Positions 10,488-18,571 are shown, counted from the stretch's first letter. The stretch is DNA of 64,000 bases from Tenacibaculum sp. MAR_2009_124 (GCF_900105455.1 NZ_FNSF01000008.1:372001-436000), one strand, 5' to 3'. A program made the numbers and translations. Notes: generated by a model from the sequence alone, not told the origin.

Positions 10488-11129
10488 ATGGAAACACAAA
10501 CAGCAGTAAAAAAAACTGAAACACTAGCACCGTCTACAAACGACATTAATCGAGCATTAATTAACTTTATGCAGATCTTAGCTAATGACACAAATGGAAC
10601 AAAAACCACAATGAAAGGTTTTGAAAAAGAATTAGCAAAAGCTGTTCAAAACGGTAATGAAGGAGACATCTTATTTTACCAAGATAAAATTGTTGACTTG
10701 TTAAACGATAATATTCCGTTAAAAGAAGCTGCGGAAAAAATGTATTCAGCCATATTTTCTGATATTAGAAACTTAGATTCAAACTGGTGGGCAGTTAACA
10801 AAGTAATAGGAAACTCTACAACAGGATTAATCTGGGGATATACTTGGACATCATCTGATCAAGATGCTTTTATCGCCTTCATTAACGAAGTTGCAAAAGA
10901 CAAAGAGAATACCTTTGCTAGTCTTGCTATTAAATTAAGGTCTTCAGAAGAAAACTCGAAAAAATATCGTAATGAATTTATTGAATATATTGAAGGAGTT
11001 CAAAAGTTAATTGACCCAACAATGAGTCAACACCTCGTAGATACGCTTGTTCAAAAATCAAGCTATCCATGTTCTGAGGCTGAACTAGAAACATTATTTG
11101 ACAATTTAGTAGAGCCTAAAACTTGGTAA
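10488..11129 (+). CDS. uncharacterised helical protein in the kinase/NAT operon
   Basis: 213 residues, not recognised. No signal peptide or membrane segment. It is predicted from composition to be almost wholly alpha-helical, with a central aromatic stretch (DSNWWAVNKVIG then GLIWGYTWTSSDQDAF) and a final SSYPCSEAELETLFDNL. It starts 18 bases after the NAT-like gene and overlaps the next ORF by 7 bases, so it is translationally linked. It could be a carrier or substrate of the neighbouring enzymes or a structural partner; the sequence does not decide. It lacks the Gly-Gly leader or Cys/Ser/Thr-rich core of typical RiPP precursors. Confidence 0.7.
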   Translation: METQTAVKKTETLAPSTNDINRALINFMQILANDTNGTKTTMKGFEKELAKAVQNGNEGDILFYQDKIVDLLNDNIPLKEAAEKMYSAIFSDIRNLDSNWWAVNKVIGNSTTGLIWGYTWTSSDQDAFIAFINEVAKDKENTFASLAIKLRSSEENSKKYRNEFIEYIEGVQKLIDPTMSQHLVDTLVQKSSYPCSEAELETLFDNLVEPKTW

Positions 11130-12100
11130 CTAAAAAATTAAATAAAATCATACCATGCATTTTTCCCATAGGGGAAGAATGTATGGTTTCATCTTTGGCC
11201 GCGAATCGATTAGAAAAACAACTTTCTTATTTTTATCCCAAGCAACATTTATCCTACGTTTTTGAATTTCGTGTTTCGAATGAAGAAGATCAAGTAGACT
11301 TGGCTATTGCATTCGATCAAAAAGATGACATCGATTTTTTGAAAGAACACTTCCCTTCTATTTATAAAAATATTGAAATTCAAAACTGGTTAAAAAACTG
11401 TTTACATCTAAAAACAACCAATAACAACATCAAAAGTTTTTGGTTAGAAATTGATCTTGATGGGCAGGAAACTACCAATATACCAAGCTTATTTATCAGC
11501 TTAACCTCCGAAGCGATTACCAAAACAACATTAGAAAAACTCGTTACCGTTTTGAGTTTTCAATATACTGATCGCAATAGTTTCAAAATGCTTGAAATTT
11601 GTAAAAATGCTTTGGATAAAGGTCAATATATTGAACATATTGGTGTAATGCATTCTAGAACTACTAATAAAACAACTAGACTATACATTAGAGGCTTTAA
11701 TAAATCTACACTTCTCGCCTATTTAGAAAAAGTTCAATGGAATGGAAATAAAAAACTTGTAAAAGAACATTTAAATGAGCATCATTCTATAGAATATATT
11801 AGCGTAGCTTTGGAGTTTACTAGTGTCTGGAAACCTACCATTGGCATTGAATTACATTTAAAAAAAGGCACACAACATTCCGATATCTTACTTTCAGACT
11901 TCATCAAAAAAGAAATTTGCTCAACACAAAGAACACTTGCCATAAAAGATATTCTTACTACAAATAAAGTTTCAACAGAAAACTATCGCTATCGACGAAG
12001 TTTGAGTCATTTTAAATTCACTATTAAAAATGATACAGCACCTGAATATAAAGTATATGTGCAGCTTATTCCGAGTTACACCAGCTTGTTTGGGTTTTAA
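11123..12100 (+). CDS. uncharacterised protein with repeated beta-hairpin/helix units
   Basis: 325 residues from a TTG that overlaps the previous gene by 7 bases. The first in-frame ATG is 60 bases later at 11183 and gives 305 residues; the start is not settled. I do not recognise the family. Three similar stretches, each two strands followed by helix, can be seen (IEHIGVMHSRTTNKTTRLYI; IEYISVALEFTSVWKPTIGI; LSHFKFTIKNDTAPEYKVYV). Such alternation, with many Arg/Lys/Tyr on strands, recalls the alpha-beta-beta-alpha barrel of ABBA prenyltransferases, but this is only a resemblance. It is the last gene of the operon that begins with the FHA protein. Confidence 0.7.
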   Translation: MVTKKLNKIIPCIFPIGEECMVSSLAANRLEKQLSYFYPKQHLSYVFEFRVSNEEDQVDLAIAFDQKDDIDFLKEHFPSIYKNIEIQNWLKNCLHLKTTNNNIKSFWLEIDLDGQETTNIPSLFISLTSEAITKTTLEKLVTVLSFQYTDRNSFKMLEICKNALDKGQYIEHIGVMHSRTTNKTTRLYIRGFNKSTLLAYLEKVQWNGNKKLVKEHLNEHHSIEYISVALEFTSVWKPTIGIELHLKKGTQHSDILLSDFIKKEICSTQRTLAIKDILTTNKVSTENYRYRRSLSHFKFTIKNDTAPEYKVYVQLIPSYTSLFGF

Positions 12101-12135
12101 AATTAATAGATGAAACTTATTTTTTTTAATCAAAA

Positions 12136-12161
12136 AAGGCTTCCAATTTCTTGAAAGCCTT
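12136..12161 (-). terminator. terminator downstream of tRNA-fMet
   Basis: AAGGCTT at 12136-12142 pairs with AAGCCTT at 12155-12161. On the minus strand the stem is followed by a T run (the A run at 12132-12137). It lies 12 bases beyond the tRNA 3' end and so fits a Rho-independent terminator for the tRNA transcript. Confidence 0.65.
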
Positions 12162-12172
12162 GTCAATTCTAG

Positions 12173-12245
12173 TAGCGGGAACTGGACTCGAACCAGTGAC
12201 CTTCGGGTTATGAGCCCGACGAGCTGCCTACTGCTCTATCCCGCG
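12173..12245 (-). tRNA. initiator tRNA-fMet (anticodon CAT)
   Basis: 73 bases read on the minus strand. All cloverleaf arms can be paired: acceptor stem from CGCGGGA, D arm GAGC/GCTC, anticodon stem TCGGG/CCCGA around CTCATAA, and T arm ACTGG/CCAGT around TTCGAGT. Three consecutive G-C pairs in the anticodon stem and the unpaired first position (C1 opposite U72) are the hallmarks of the initiator rather than elongator tRNA-Met. The discriminator is A. CCA is not encoded, as is usual in this phylum. Confidence 0.95.
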
Positions 12246-12404
12246 ATTTGCGGTTGCAAAGATAGTTCTTTTTATTAATTACCTCCAAACATTTAAGCTT
12301 CTTTTTTATTTTTTAATACAATATGTATATCTCTTTAATACTTTTACCTTAATTTTCAACTCAATAACGATTTACTTTAATCTTAAACCAGTTCCATTTT
12401 TTTT

Positions 12405-13247
12405 ATGAAATTTAGTTATACCGGAGAAGACGAAGCCACATTCGATTTAATAGACACTACTAACCTTAGCTATAGCGCTCCTAAAATGAGAGGAGACTGC
12501 TATAAGATAATTTGGGCTAAGAACGATGAACTACATATAGGTGTTGACGGTTACAGTGTATTGTTGCAAAAAAATCAGATGTTATTTTGTACACCTTTAA
12601 ATCTTTTAGATTTTGAGGTTCAAAACAAAGAAATTGTAATTTATTCTTTTAACAGAGAGTTTTATTGTATTCGCGATCATGATAATGAAGTTTCTTGCAA
12701 TGGTTTATTATTTCTTGGGTCTTCGGCTCCTGTTGTGGTTAAACTAAATGAAAAAGAACAACAAAGTTTCAGTTTATTATATAACTTCTTTATAGAAGAA
12801 TTCGAAACCATAGATCATATTCAAGGAGAAATGCTTTTAGTTCTTCTAAAAAGGTTACTCATTAAATCCCTAAGAATAGCCAAGAAAACCTTGCCGCATC
12901 CCGATATGCCCCAGCCGAAATTAGACACCATTAGAAAGTTTAATTTATTGGTAGAAATGCATTTTCGAGAGAAACATAAAGTTTCTGAGTATGCGAATAT
13001 CATGAATTTAACATCGAAATCATTATCTAATATATTTACTCGGTATTATAACAAATCTCCTCTAAAAATTATTAATGAACGTATAATTCTTGAAAGTAAA
13101 CGACTCCTATCTTTTTCAGAAAAAAACATCAACGAAATTTCATTCGAATTGGGTTTTGAAGAAGCCTCACATTTCTCAAAGTTTTTTAAAACTCATGTTG
13201 GCAAATCTCCAAACTTTTATAAAAAGGCGAATATCAACCGTGAGTAA
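12405..13247 (+). CDS. AraC-family transcriptional regulator
   Basis: 280 residues, soluble. The C-terminal ~100 residues carry the two AraC helix-turn-helices (HKVSEYANIMNLTSKSLSNIFTR and KNINEISFELGFEEASHFSKFFK). The N-terminal half is a cupin-like sensor with the unusual block REFYCIRDHDNEVSCNGLLF, almost identical to one in the regulator at 17624. A His-Asp and two cysteines in that block are suggestive of metal or redox sensing, but this is inference. It precedes msrB by about 85 bases on the same strand and opens the redox island, which makes it a candidate local regulator. Confidence 0.88.
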   Translation: MKFSYTGEDEATFDLIDTTNLSYSAPKMRGDCYKIIWAKNDELHIGVDGYSVLLQKNQMLFCTPLNLLDFEVQNKEIVIYSFNREFYCIRDHDNEVSCNGLLFLGSSAPVVVKLNEKEQQSFSLLYNFFIEEFETIDHIQGEMLLVLLKRLLIKSLRIAKKTLPHPDMPQPKLDTIRKFNLLVEMHFREKHKVSEYANIMNLTSKSLSNIFTRYYNKSPLKIINERIILESKRLLSFSEKNINEISFELGFEEASHFSKFFKTHVGKSPNFYKKANINRE

Positions 13248-13299
13248 AATATATAAAAACAGATGGAAAATAGCTACGTTATAAACTCTTCTTCCTCTG

Positions 13300-13307
13300 T
13301 ATCTTTG
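13300..13307 (+). promoter_or_regulatory. -7 box (TATCTTTG) for msrB
   Basis: TATCTTTG matches the Bacteroidota -7 consensus exactly and lies 24 bases before the ATG at 13332. No clear -33 TTG is present at about 20 bases upstream. Its place inside the longest possible msrB reading frame argues for the downstream start. Confidence 0.5.
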
Positions 13308-13331
13308 CATAACAAAAGAAAGGATAATACA

Positions 13332-13790
13332 ATGAAAGACAAAACACTAACTTGGAAAAACATTATTAGTTTCGCTGTAAATGGAAATCCTGTTCCTGAC
13401 AGAAGGGTTGAAAAAACTGAGGCAGAATGGAAAGAACTCTTAACCCCAGAGCAATATAGAATTACAAGGCAAAAAGGAACGGAAAGAGCTCATTCTGGGG
13501 CTCTGTGTAGCGCCCATGACGCTGGTAAGTATAATTGTGTATGTTGTGACACGCCATTGTTCGACTCAACAATTAAATTTAACTCAGGCACAGGATGGCC
13601 AAGTTTTACACAACCTATTCAAGAAAATGCCATAAAATACGAAAAGGATGCTTCCTTCGGAATGGTTAGAGTTGAAGTAATGTGTAATACCTGTGATGCC
13701 CATCTCGGACATATATTTCCAGATGGTCCAGAACCAAGTGGGCTACGATACTGTATTAACTCAGAATCCATGACTTTACAAAAGGAATAA
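13332..13790 (+). CDS. msrB: peptide-methionine (R)-S-oxide reductase MsrB
   Basis: 152 residues from the ATG at 13332. An in-frame ATG at 13263 would add 23 low-complexity residues but lies upstream of a good -7 box, so the shorter start is chosen. Two zinc-binding CxxC pairs (CVCC; CNTC), the GTGWPSFTQP segment, HLGHIFPDGP and the catalytic cysteine in RYCINS are all present. MsrB reduces the R epimer of methionine sulfoxide in proteins, regenerated by thioredoxin-like partners. No signal peptide is seen, so it is cytoplasmic. It sits between an AraC regulator and a thioredoxin-like gene, consistent with a redox-repair role. Confidence 0.95.
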   Translation: MKDKTLTWKNIISFAVNGNPVPDRRVEKTEAEWKELLTPEQYRITRQKGTERAHSGALCSAHDAGKYNCVCCDTPLFDSTIKFNSGTGWPSFTQPIQENAIKYEKDASFGMVRVEVMCNTCDAHLGHIFPDGPEPSGLRYCINSESMTLQKE

Positions 13791-13823
13791 TACCATATTC
13801 TTTTGAGCTATGTTAACATTCTA

Positions 13824-13846
13824 GGCTATCTATAAATTAGATAGCC
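13824..13846. other. perfect 9-bp hairpin between msrB and the redoxin gene
   Basis: GGCTATCTA at 13824-13832 pairs with TAGATAGCC at 13838-13846 across a 5-base loop. There is no T run after it on the + strand, so it is not a standard terminator. It may be an RNA processing or stability element, or a protein-binding palindrome. Confidence 0.45.
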
Positions 13847-13881
13847 AGGAAAATTATTGTCTAAATTAAAATTAATTGAAA

Positions 13882-14367
13882 ATGAATAGTACCGAAAATA
13901 AAGTATTCAAGGCTCCCGAATTCAATGTTAAACATTGGGTTGATGCCAATGGAAATAAAACTAATGAAATAAAGCTATCAGACTTTAAAAGTAAATTTAA
14001 AGTTTTATATTGTTTTCAAAGTTGGTGCCCTGGCTGCCATAGCGCTGGCTTACCTAATCTTCAAAAAATGGTAAAGGCACTTGAAGGAAATGATAAAGTA
14101 GCTTTCTTAGCGGTTCAAACTGTTTTTGAAGGACACGAGTCAAACACTTACGAGAAAATGTTAGAAACTCAAAAAAAGTATGAGCTTAAAATTCCATTTG
14201 GTCATGATGCAGGAGATGATGGTAAATCACGATCGAACATTATGATTAATTATAAGACGGGAGGAACTCCATGGTTTATATTAATCGATCAAAATGACAA
14301 TGTTGTTTTTGCAGATTTTCATTTAAACGTTGATGCGGCCATTGAAGTTTTAAAAACTGTTAAATAA
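13882..14367 (+). CDS. thioredoxin-like (TlpA/redoxin-type) protein
   Basis: 161 residues from the ATG at 13882; a TTG two codons earlier is ignored. The redox centre is WCPGC in CFQSWCPGCHSAGLPNL, with the cis-proline region GGTPWFILID later, both typical of the thioredoxin fold. No signal peptide or membrane anchor is seen, unlike exported TlpA proteins, so it probably acts in the cytoplasm as reductant or peroxiredoxin-like protein. Its stop overlaps the start of the next gene by one base (TAATG), so the two are translationally coupled. A similar protein is encoded at 24449. Confidence 0.85.
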   Translation: MNSTENKVFKAPEFNVKHWVDANGNKTNEIKLSDFKSKFKVLYCFQSWCPGCHSAGLPNLQKMVKALEGNDKVAFLAVQTVFEGHESNTYEKMLETQKKYELKIPFGHDAGDDGKSRSNIMINYKTGGTPWFILIDQNDNVVFADFHLNVDAAIEVLKTVK

Positions 14368-14900
14368 TGATTAGAAATGTTCCTGAAATTAAACTATATG
14401 GTGCCGAAGGATGTCATAAAACACGGTATTATAAACTTGTTTTAGATGATATTGGCTTGCCTTATGCTTTTTTAGATGTTGAAGCCAATAAGCAGCATGC
14501 CGAAGAGCTCAAAAGTCTTTATGAAAACAGAAAGTTAAATTTCCCGACTATTACAATAGGAAGTAAGAAATTAAGAAATCCGTATAAGGAAGACCTTATT
14601 AAATGGATGCATAAATTAATACCAAACATGTTACCAATAAAACACGACACAGTAAACAAAAAATTCACTCTTCATATTAACGGCGAGGAAGCAAAAGTTG
14701 AATATGTATGGAAAAATGGTAAAATGTACTTAGTGCATTCTGAGGTTCCATATAACCTCAGAGGTAAAGGAGTTGGAAAAGAACTTGTTTTAAAATCATT
14801 TGAAAAGTTACACGAGGAAGGGCACAAAGCTGTAGCAGTTTGTAGTTATATTAAACTGGTTAAAAATAGAAACGAGTACTGGAAAAACATTATCGAATAA
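14367..14900 (+). CDS. glutaredoxin-like / GNAT acetyltransferase-like fusion
   Basis: 177 residues. Residues ~7-85 look like a glutaredoxin: IKLYGAEGCHKTRYYKLVLDDIG, with a single active-site cysteine (CHKT in place of CPYC) and the NFPTITIG cis-proline loop. Residues ~98-175 match small YjdJ-type GNAT proteins: FTLHINGEEAKVEYVW, then EVPYNLRGKGVGKELV containing the R-GKGVGK acetyl-CoA loop, and a final KAVAVCSYIKLVKNRNEYW. Each half is of near-complete family length. The function of such a fusion is unknown to me. It is coupled to the redoxin gene by one-base overlap. Confidence 0.75.
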   Translation: MIRNVPEIKLYGAEGCHKTRYYKLVLDDIGLPYAFLDVEANKQHAEELKSLYENRKLNFPTITIGSKKLRNPYKEDLIKWMHKLIPNMLPIKHDTVNKKFTLHINGEEAKVEYVWKNGKMYLVHSEVPYNLRGKGVGKELVLKSFEKLHEEGHKAVAVCSYIKLVKNRNEYWKNIIE

Positions 14901-15211
14901 ACTCTGAGGTATAGGTATCTACCAACTCTCAATGCCCTTTCATACAATTCTTTATTCTTTCGATCTTAAGACTTGCTCTTGTAATTCTTAGAAAATAGTA
15001 CCACATATCTCGAATTTGATCTACTAACTTTGAATCATAAGAGGTATGAAAACTCTCTTAATTATTAACATCTAGAAACACTTGATAACCGTTGGATAGC
15101 AATATTCAACGGTTTCTTAAAATTCACATACATGATACATTAATCTCTACATCCGAAAATCGGATTCTTTTGAAATACATTTAAGAAAATTAACGAAAAC
15201 CAATTACAACC
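14901..15211. other. 311-bp intergenic region with promoter-like box and hairpin
   Basis: No gene. A TAACTTTG box (15025-15032) fits the -7 consensus. About 55 bases further lies the strong hairpin at 15087-15114, and the lactonase-like gene begins at 15212. If transcription begins at the box, the hairpin would lie in the leader and could attenuate expression; alternatively it terminates the upstream operon. Confidence 0.5.
15087..15118 (+). terminator. hairpin with short T-rich tail
   Basis: AACCGTTG (15087-15094) pairs perfectly with CAACGGTT (15107-15114), followed by TTCTT. It may be a terminator for the upstream redox genes, although it lies almost 190 bases beyond the last stop. Confidence 0.55.
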
Positions 15212-16543
15212 ATGAAAAATAGGAACAATTCTTTTACACGAATAAGAACCAACACTTTGCTAATACTCTTATTAGCAACATTAGGCAATCTTTATAGTCA
15301 AAAACATGATGCTAATAAAGAAATTAATTATATTTATGTAGCAACTAATGATCAGCATGAAAACTCAATAGTTGCTTTTAAACACTCAAACAATAAAATT
15401 GAGGAAATCGGAGAATTCCAAACGAAAGGAAAAGGAACCGGTAACATTGAAATTTTTGACTGGGGGTATGATACTACCCATCCGCTTAAAGATGGAATAG
15501 ACCCTCTTATTTCGGCATATAGTGTTTTCAAAACAGACGACAATAAGTTTCTTCTTGCAGTAAACCCTGGAGATGGTTCTTTGACTTCTTTTAAAATTAA
15601 AAAAAATGGAAAACTTTCTTTTGCTAGTAAAACCAAGACTGGAGATATTCATCCATTGAGTATTGCGGTACATAAAAATATGGTTTATGTAGCTAGTGCT
15701 GGAAGTACTTCTCCTCCAACACCTCCGTTCACAGGAAACCTGTCTGGTTTTTTTATTGACAATCAAGGGAAATTAACTCCTATTAAAAATTCTATAAGAA
15801 ATTTAAATGCTCGCCCTTCATGTACTATGTTTACTCAAGACGGAAAATTCCTAGCGGTAAACGAACTGGTAACAGGATTAACCAAAGTTTACCAAGTAAA
15901 CAATAAAACTGGACGTTTATCAGAGTCTCCAATCTCTAAAGTTCAATCGCCTAATAATGGAACCAATGGAAGGTGGTTAGCAATACCCGTTGGGTTTGAC
16001 ATCGTTTCTTTTAAAGATCATCATGTTCTATATGCCGCCGAAGCTCGTTTTTTGAACAATAAAGGAATGCTAAGAGAAGAAGCCAATGTTGTACCTCAAT
16101 CGCCAAAATACTCATGGCAAACGGGGTCGACCTCAGCATATAAAATTGATAAAAACGGTATGATTTCTGTGTTGTCTCCTGATGTTTTAACTGGAACCCA
16201 TTCTGAAGGTGGTGAAATTGCCAATTGTTGGATTGAAGTAAGTCCAGACAAAAAACATTTATGGGCAGCAAACGCATTATCTAGTTCGTACAGTTCATAT
16301 GACATCAACGATTCAGGAGCCTTAAAACTAGATAAAAGAATTGCTTTTAAAGTAAAGGATGAGAGTTTATTCTTTGGGGATTTAATACATAGTAAAGACG
16401 GTAAATACCTTTACCAATTAATTGGTAATAAAGGGGCTATTTATGTATTTAAAATACTTTCCAATGGAAACCTAAAACCAATTTTAATGCACGATGAACC
16501 TTTATTACCTAAAACTGGTTCTTTTGGAATAATAGCCAACTAA
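15212..16543 (+). CDS. exported lactonase-family beta-propeller protein
   Basis: 443 residues with an N-terminal signal peptide (hydrophobic NTLLILLLATLGNLYSQ). The rest shows repeated strands of a seven-bladed propeller: NYIYVATNDQHENSIVAF, FLLAVNPGDGSLTSFKI, MVYVASAGST, FLAVNELVTGLTKVYQV, HLWAANALSSSYSSYDI, YLYQLIGNKGAIYVFKI. This is the pattern of the lactonase / YVTN family that includes 6-phosphogluconolactonase-like and carboxymuconate-cyclase-like proteins. Export suggests a role in the periplasm or surface rather than in central metabolism. It is followed by two haem-binding proteins, so a link to a periplasmic redox process is possible. Confidence 0.8.
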   Translation: MKNRNNSFTRIRTNTLLILLLATLGNLYSQKHDANKEINYIYVATNDQHENSIVAFKHSNNKIEEIGEFQTKGKGTGNIEIFDWGYDTTHPLKDGIDPLISAYSVFKTDDNKFLLAVNPGDGSLTSFKIKKNGKLSFASKTKTGDIHPLSIAVHKNMVYVASAGSTSPPTPPFTGNLSGFFIDNQGKLTPIKNSIRNLNARPSCTMFTQDGKFLAVNELVTGLTKVYQVNNKTGRLSESPISKVQSPNNGTNGRWLAIPVGFDIVSFKDHHVLYAAEARFLNNKGMLREEANVVPQSPKYSWQTGSTSAYKIDKNGMISVLSPDVLTGTHSEGGEIANCWIEVSPDKKHLWAANALSSSYSSYDINDSGALKLDKRIAFKVKDESLFFGDLIHSKDGKYLYQLIGNKGAIYVFKILSNGNLKPILMHDEPLLPKTGSFGIIAN

Positions 16544-16577
16544 TAAATTAACAACGTTTGAAGTAATAAAGCTCAAA

Positions 16578-17042
16578 ATGATAAAGCAAAATAATATCGT
16601 TAGGAAAAAGTATGTGATACTAATACTTTCAACTATTTTAATAGGAATCCAATTTTACAGACCCCAAAAACCAATTTATAAGAAACTTACTCCTAACGAT
16701 ATTATTTATTCAAACAAACCACCAAAAGAGATTGCCAACCTTGTAAAAAATGCTTGCTATGATTGCCATTCAAACGAAACCAAAAAGTACTGGTATTCCA
16801 ACATTGTGCCAGTGGCATGGCTGATTGATTATGACATTAAAGAAGGAAAAGAAAAACTCAACTTTTCCGATTGGGAAACCTATCCTCATAAAAAAAAGAT
16901 AGAAACAGCTGGAAACATTATGTTTCAAATGTATGAAGGAAAGATGCCTTTACCAATATATACTAAACTTCACCACAAATCTAATTTATCAAAAGCCCAA
17001 CAAAACAAAATAACCGAATGGATAAATTCTTTAGTAAAATAA
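16578..17042 (+). CDS. membrane-anchored haem-binding domain protein (copy 1)
   Basis: 154 residues. An N-terminal membrane anchor (YVILILSTILIGIQFYRP) precedes one CxxCH haem c motif (CYDCH). The surrounding pattern (SNETKKYWYSNIVPVAWLI, LNFSDWETY, MPLPIYTKLHHKSNLS, ITEWINSL) is that of the small haem-binding domain proteins common in Bacteroidota. The protein should sit in the periplasm on the inner membrane and carry one covalently bound haem. Its 3' end overlaps the next gene by 25 bases; the two proteins are clearly paralogous. Confidence 0.85.
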   Translation: MIKQNNIVRKKYVILILSTILIGIQFYRPQKPIYKKLTPNDIIYSNKPPKEIANLVKNACYDCHSNETKKYWYSNIVPVAWLIDYDIKEGKEKLNFSDWETYPHKKKIETAGNIMFQMYEGKMPLPIYTKLHHKSNLSKAQQNKITEWINSLVK

Positions 17043-17488
17043 AATACTTTATTGTAATTATTTTAGGATTTGCTCTTTTGGCTCAACTCTATCGTCCATA
17101 CATTCTCAATAAAAACCAAAAGGAATCATATGATTTTTTTAAAGCATTAAACGCTCCAAAAAAAGTACAACATCTTATTATTAATAGTTGTTATGACTGT
17201 CATTCAAACAACACAAATTACGCATGGTTCGATTATATTTCTCCTATTTCTTGGTATGTAAACACCAATATTGAGAGAGGAAAAACAATTGTTAATTTTT
17301 CAGAATGGAAAAGTTATGAAGAATGGAGAAAACTCTCCACTTTATCCGCCAGCACTTTCAATATCAAAAACTTAAGAATGCCACCTGAGAATTATCTTAT
17401 AGCACACCCAAGTAAAAAGCTTACACAAAGCGAAAGACAATACCTTACCAAATGGTTTGAGACCATAAGCAGAACCACTTTAGAGTAA
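17018..17488 (+). CDS. membrane-anchored haem-binding domain protein (copy 2)
   Basis: 156 residues, starting inside the end of copy 1. It repeats the same plan: N-terminal anchor (FIVIILGFALLAQLYRP), CYDCH haem motif, NTNYAWFDYISPISWYV, VNFSEWKSYEEW, and MPPENYLIAHPSKKLTQSE. Tandem duplicates of this family often act as small electron carriers or sensors in the periplasm, but no specific partner is known. It is followed by two AraC regulators and a P460-type dihaem lipoprotein. Confidence 0.85.
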   Translation: MDKFFSKIKYFIVIILGFALLAQLYRPYILNKNQKESYDFFKALNAPKKVQHLIINSCYDCHSNNTNYAWFDYISPISWYVNTNIERGKTIVNFSEWKSYEEWRKLSTLSASTFNIKNLRMPPENYLIAHPSKKLTQSERQYLTKWFETISRTTLE

Positions 17489-17623
17489 ACTACTGTTTTG
17501 TGTTTATCTAATATTTGAGATTTTAATATTCTCCACTCCAGAAACCAAACAACATAAAACACTCATTTATAACCAACTAATTTTAGTACCTTTAGAAGTA
17601 CGTTTCCCACAATAAGAATTCAC

Positions 17624-18472
17624 ATGAACTTTAAATTCCAAAAAACATCTAATCAAAGTGAGTTTATCATCACCGATTTTAGTGATATTTCATATAAAAA
17701 ATTTGTAAAAAGCAACAATTACTTTAAAATTCTATGGGTAAAAAAAGATAACTCCTATTTTATTATCGATGGATATAAAATAGACTTGAATAAAAATTGC
17801 CTCGTTTTTTGTACTCCTGAAAATCAAATAGACTTAAAAGACAATACTAATCAGGAAATTCTTGCCTTCATTTTTAATAGAGAGTTTTATTGTATTCGAG
17901 ATCATGATAAAGAAGTTTCTTGTAATGGTCTTCTTTTTTATGGCTCCTCTTTACCTACTGAGCTAAAACTTTCTCAATTAAAAATAGACTTATTCAATAT
18001 GTATTATATCATGTTGGAAGAAGAATTTATGATGAACGATTCTCTTCAGGGTGAAATGCTAAGAACAATACTAAAACAAATTCTAATTCTTTCAACTCGT
18101 TTAATGAAACAAAACCTGAACCTTTCTATGGAAGCTGAAGAAAATGTTGATTTAATACGAAGTTTTAATTTACTTGTTGAACAACATTTTAAAACAAAGC
18201 ATAAAGTAAAAGAATACGCGGAAATCTTAAACAAATCACCGAAAACACTTACCAACGTTTTTAACTCAAACAACTACAAAACACCTAGTTCTATTATTAC
18301 CGACAGAATAATACTCGAAACGCAAAGACTGTTAACTCATTCAGATAAAAACATATCTGAAATTGCCTTTGAATTAGGGTTCAGTAGTAGTTCTCACTTC
18401 TCTAAATTCATTAAGAAGCATAAAGGAATGAGCCCTGTTCTTTTTAAAAACAACTTACTTCAAAACAGTTAA
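17624..18472 (+). CDS. AraC-family transcriptional regulator (paralogue of the one at 12405)
   Basis: 282 residues. The C-terminal AraC domain is clear (KVKEYAEILNKSPKTLTNVFN and KNISEIAFELGFSSSSHFSKFIKK). The N-terminal sensor shares REFYCIRDHDKEVSCNGLLF with the regulator at 12405 apart from one residue, and the proteins align over their full length, so they are paralogues. The conserved block contains two cysteines, a histidine and several acids. It sits between the haem-binding pair and another AraC gene. Confidence 0.88.
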   Translation: MNFKFQKTSNQSEFIITDFSDISYKKFVKSNNYFKILWVKKDNSYFIIDGYKIDLNKNCLVFCTPENQIDLKDNTNQEILAFIFNREFYCIRDHDKEVSCNGLLFYGSSLPTELKLSQLKIDLFNMYYIMLEEEFMMNDSLQGEMLRTILKQILILSTRLMKQNLNLSMEAEENVDLIRSFNLLVEQHFKTKHKVKEYAEILNKSPKTLTNVFNSNNYKTPSSIITDRIILETQRLLTHSDKNISEIAFELGFSSSSHFSKFIKKHKGMSPVLFKNNLLQNS

Positions 18473-18541
18473 ACACCTCCTAACAGGAATATATACAACT
18501 ATTTAGGAAAATTATCCATTTCCTTGCAGACCTTGTTCTCA

Positions 18542-18549
18542 TAAATTTG
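18542..18549 (+). promoter_or_regulatory. -7 box (TAAATTTG) before the AraC gene at 18572
   Basis: TAAATTTG fits TAnnTTTG and lies 22 bases before the start codon. The nearest TTG upstream is only about 15 bases away, so the -33 element is doubtful. Confidence 0.4.
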
Positions 18550-18571
18550 CCATGAAACGCAAACTGAACAT

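Noticed and set aside
4611-12100. A TOMM (thiazole/oxazole) bacteriocin cluster
   Set aside because: The kinase fusion is similar to TOMM-linked kinases, but no cyclodehydratase/YcaO, dehydrogenase or precursor peptide is present.
12173-12245. Elongator tRNA-Met
   Set aside because: Three G-C pairs in the anticodon stem and the C1/U72 mismatch identify the initiator tRNA.
13263-13331. A 23-residue N-terminal extension of MsrB
   Set aside because: A -7 promoter box lies inside it and its sequence is low-complexity without homology to the family.
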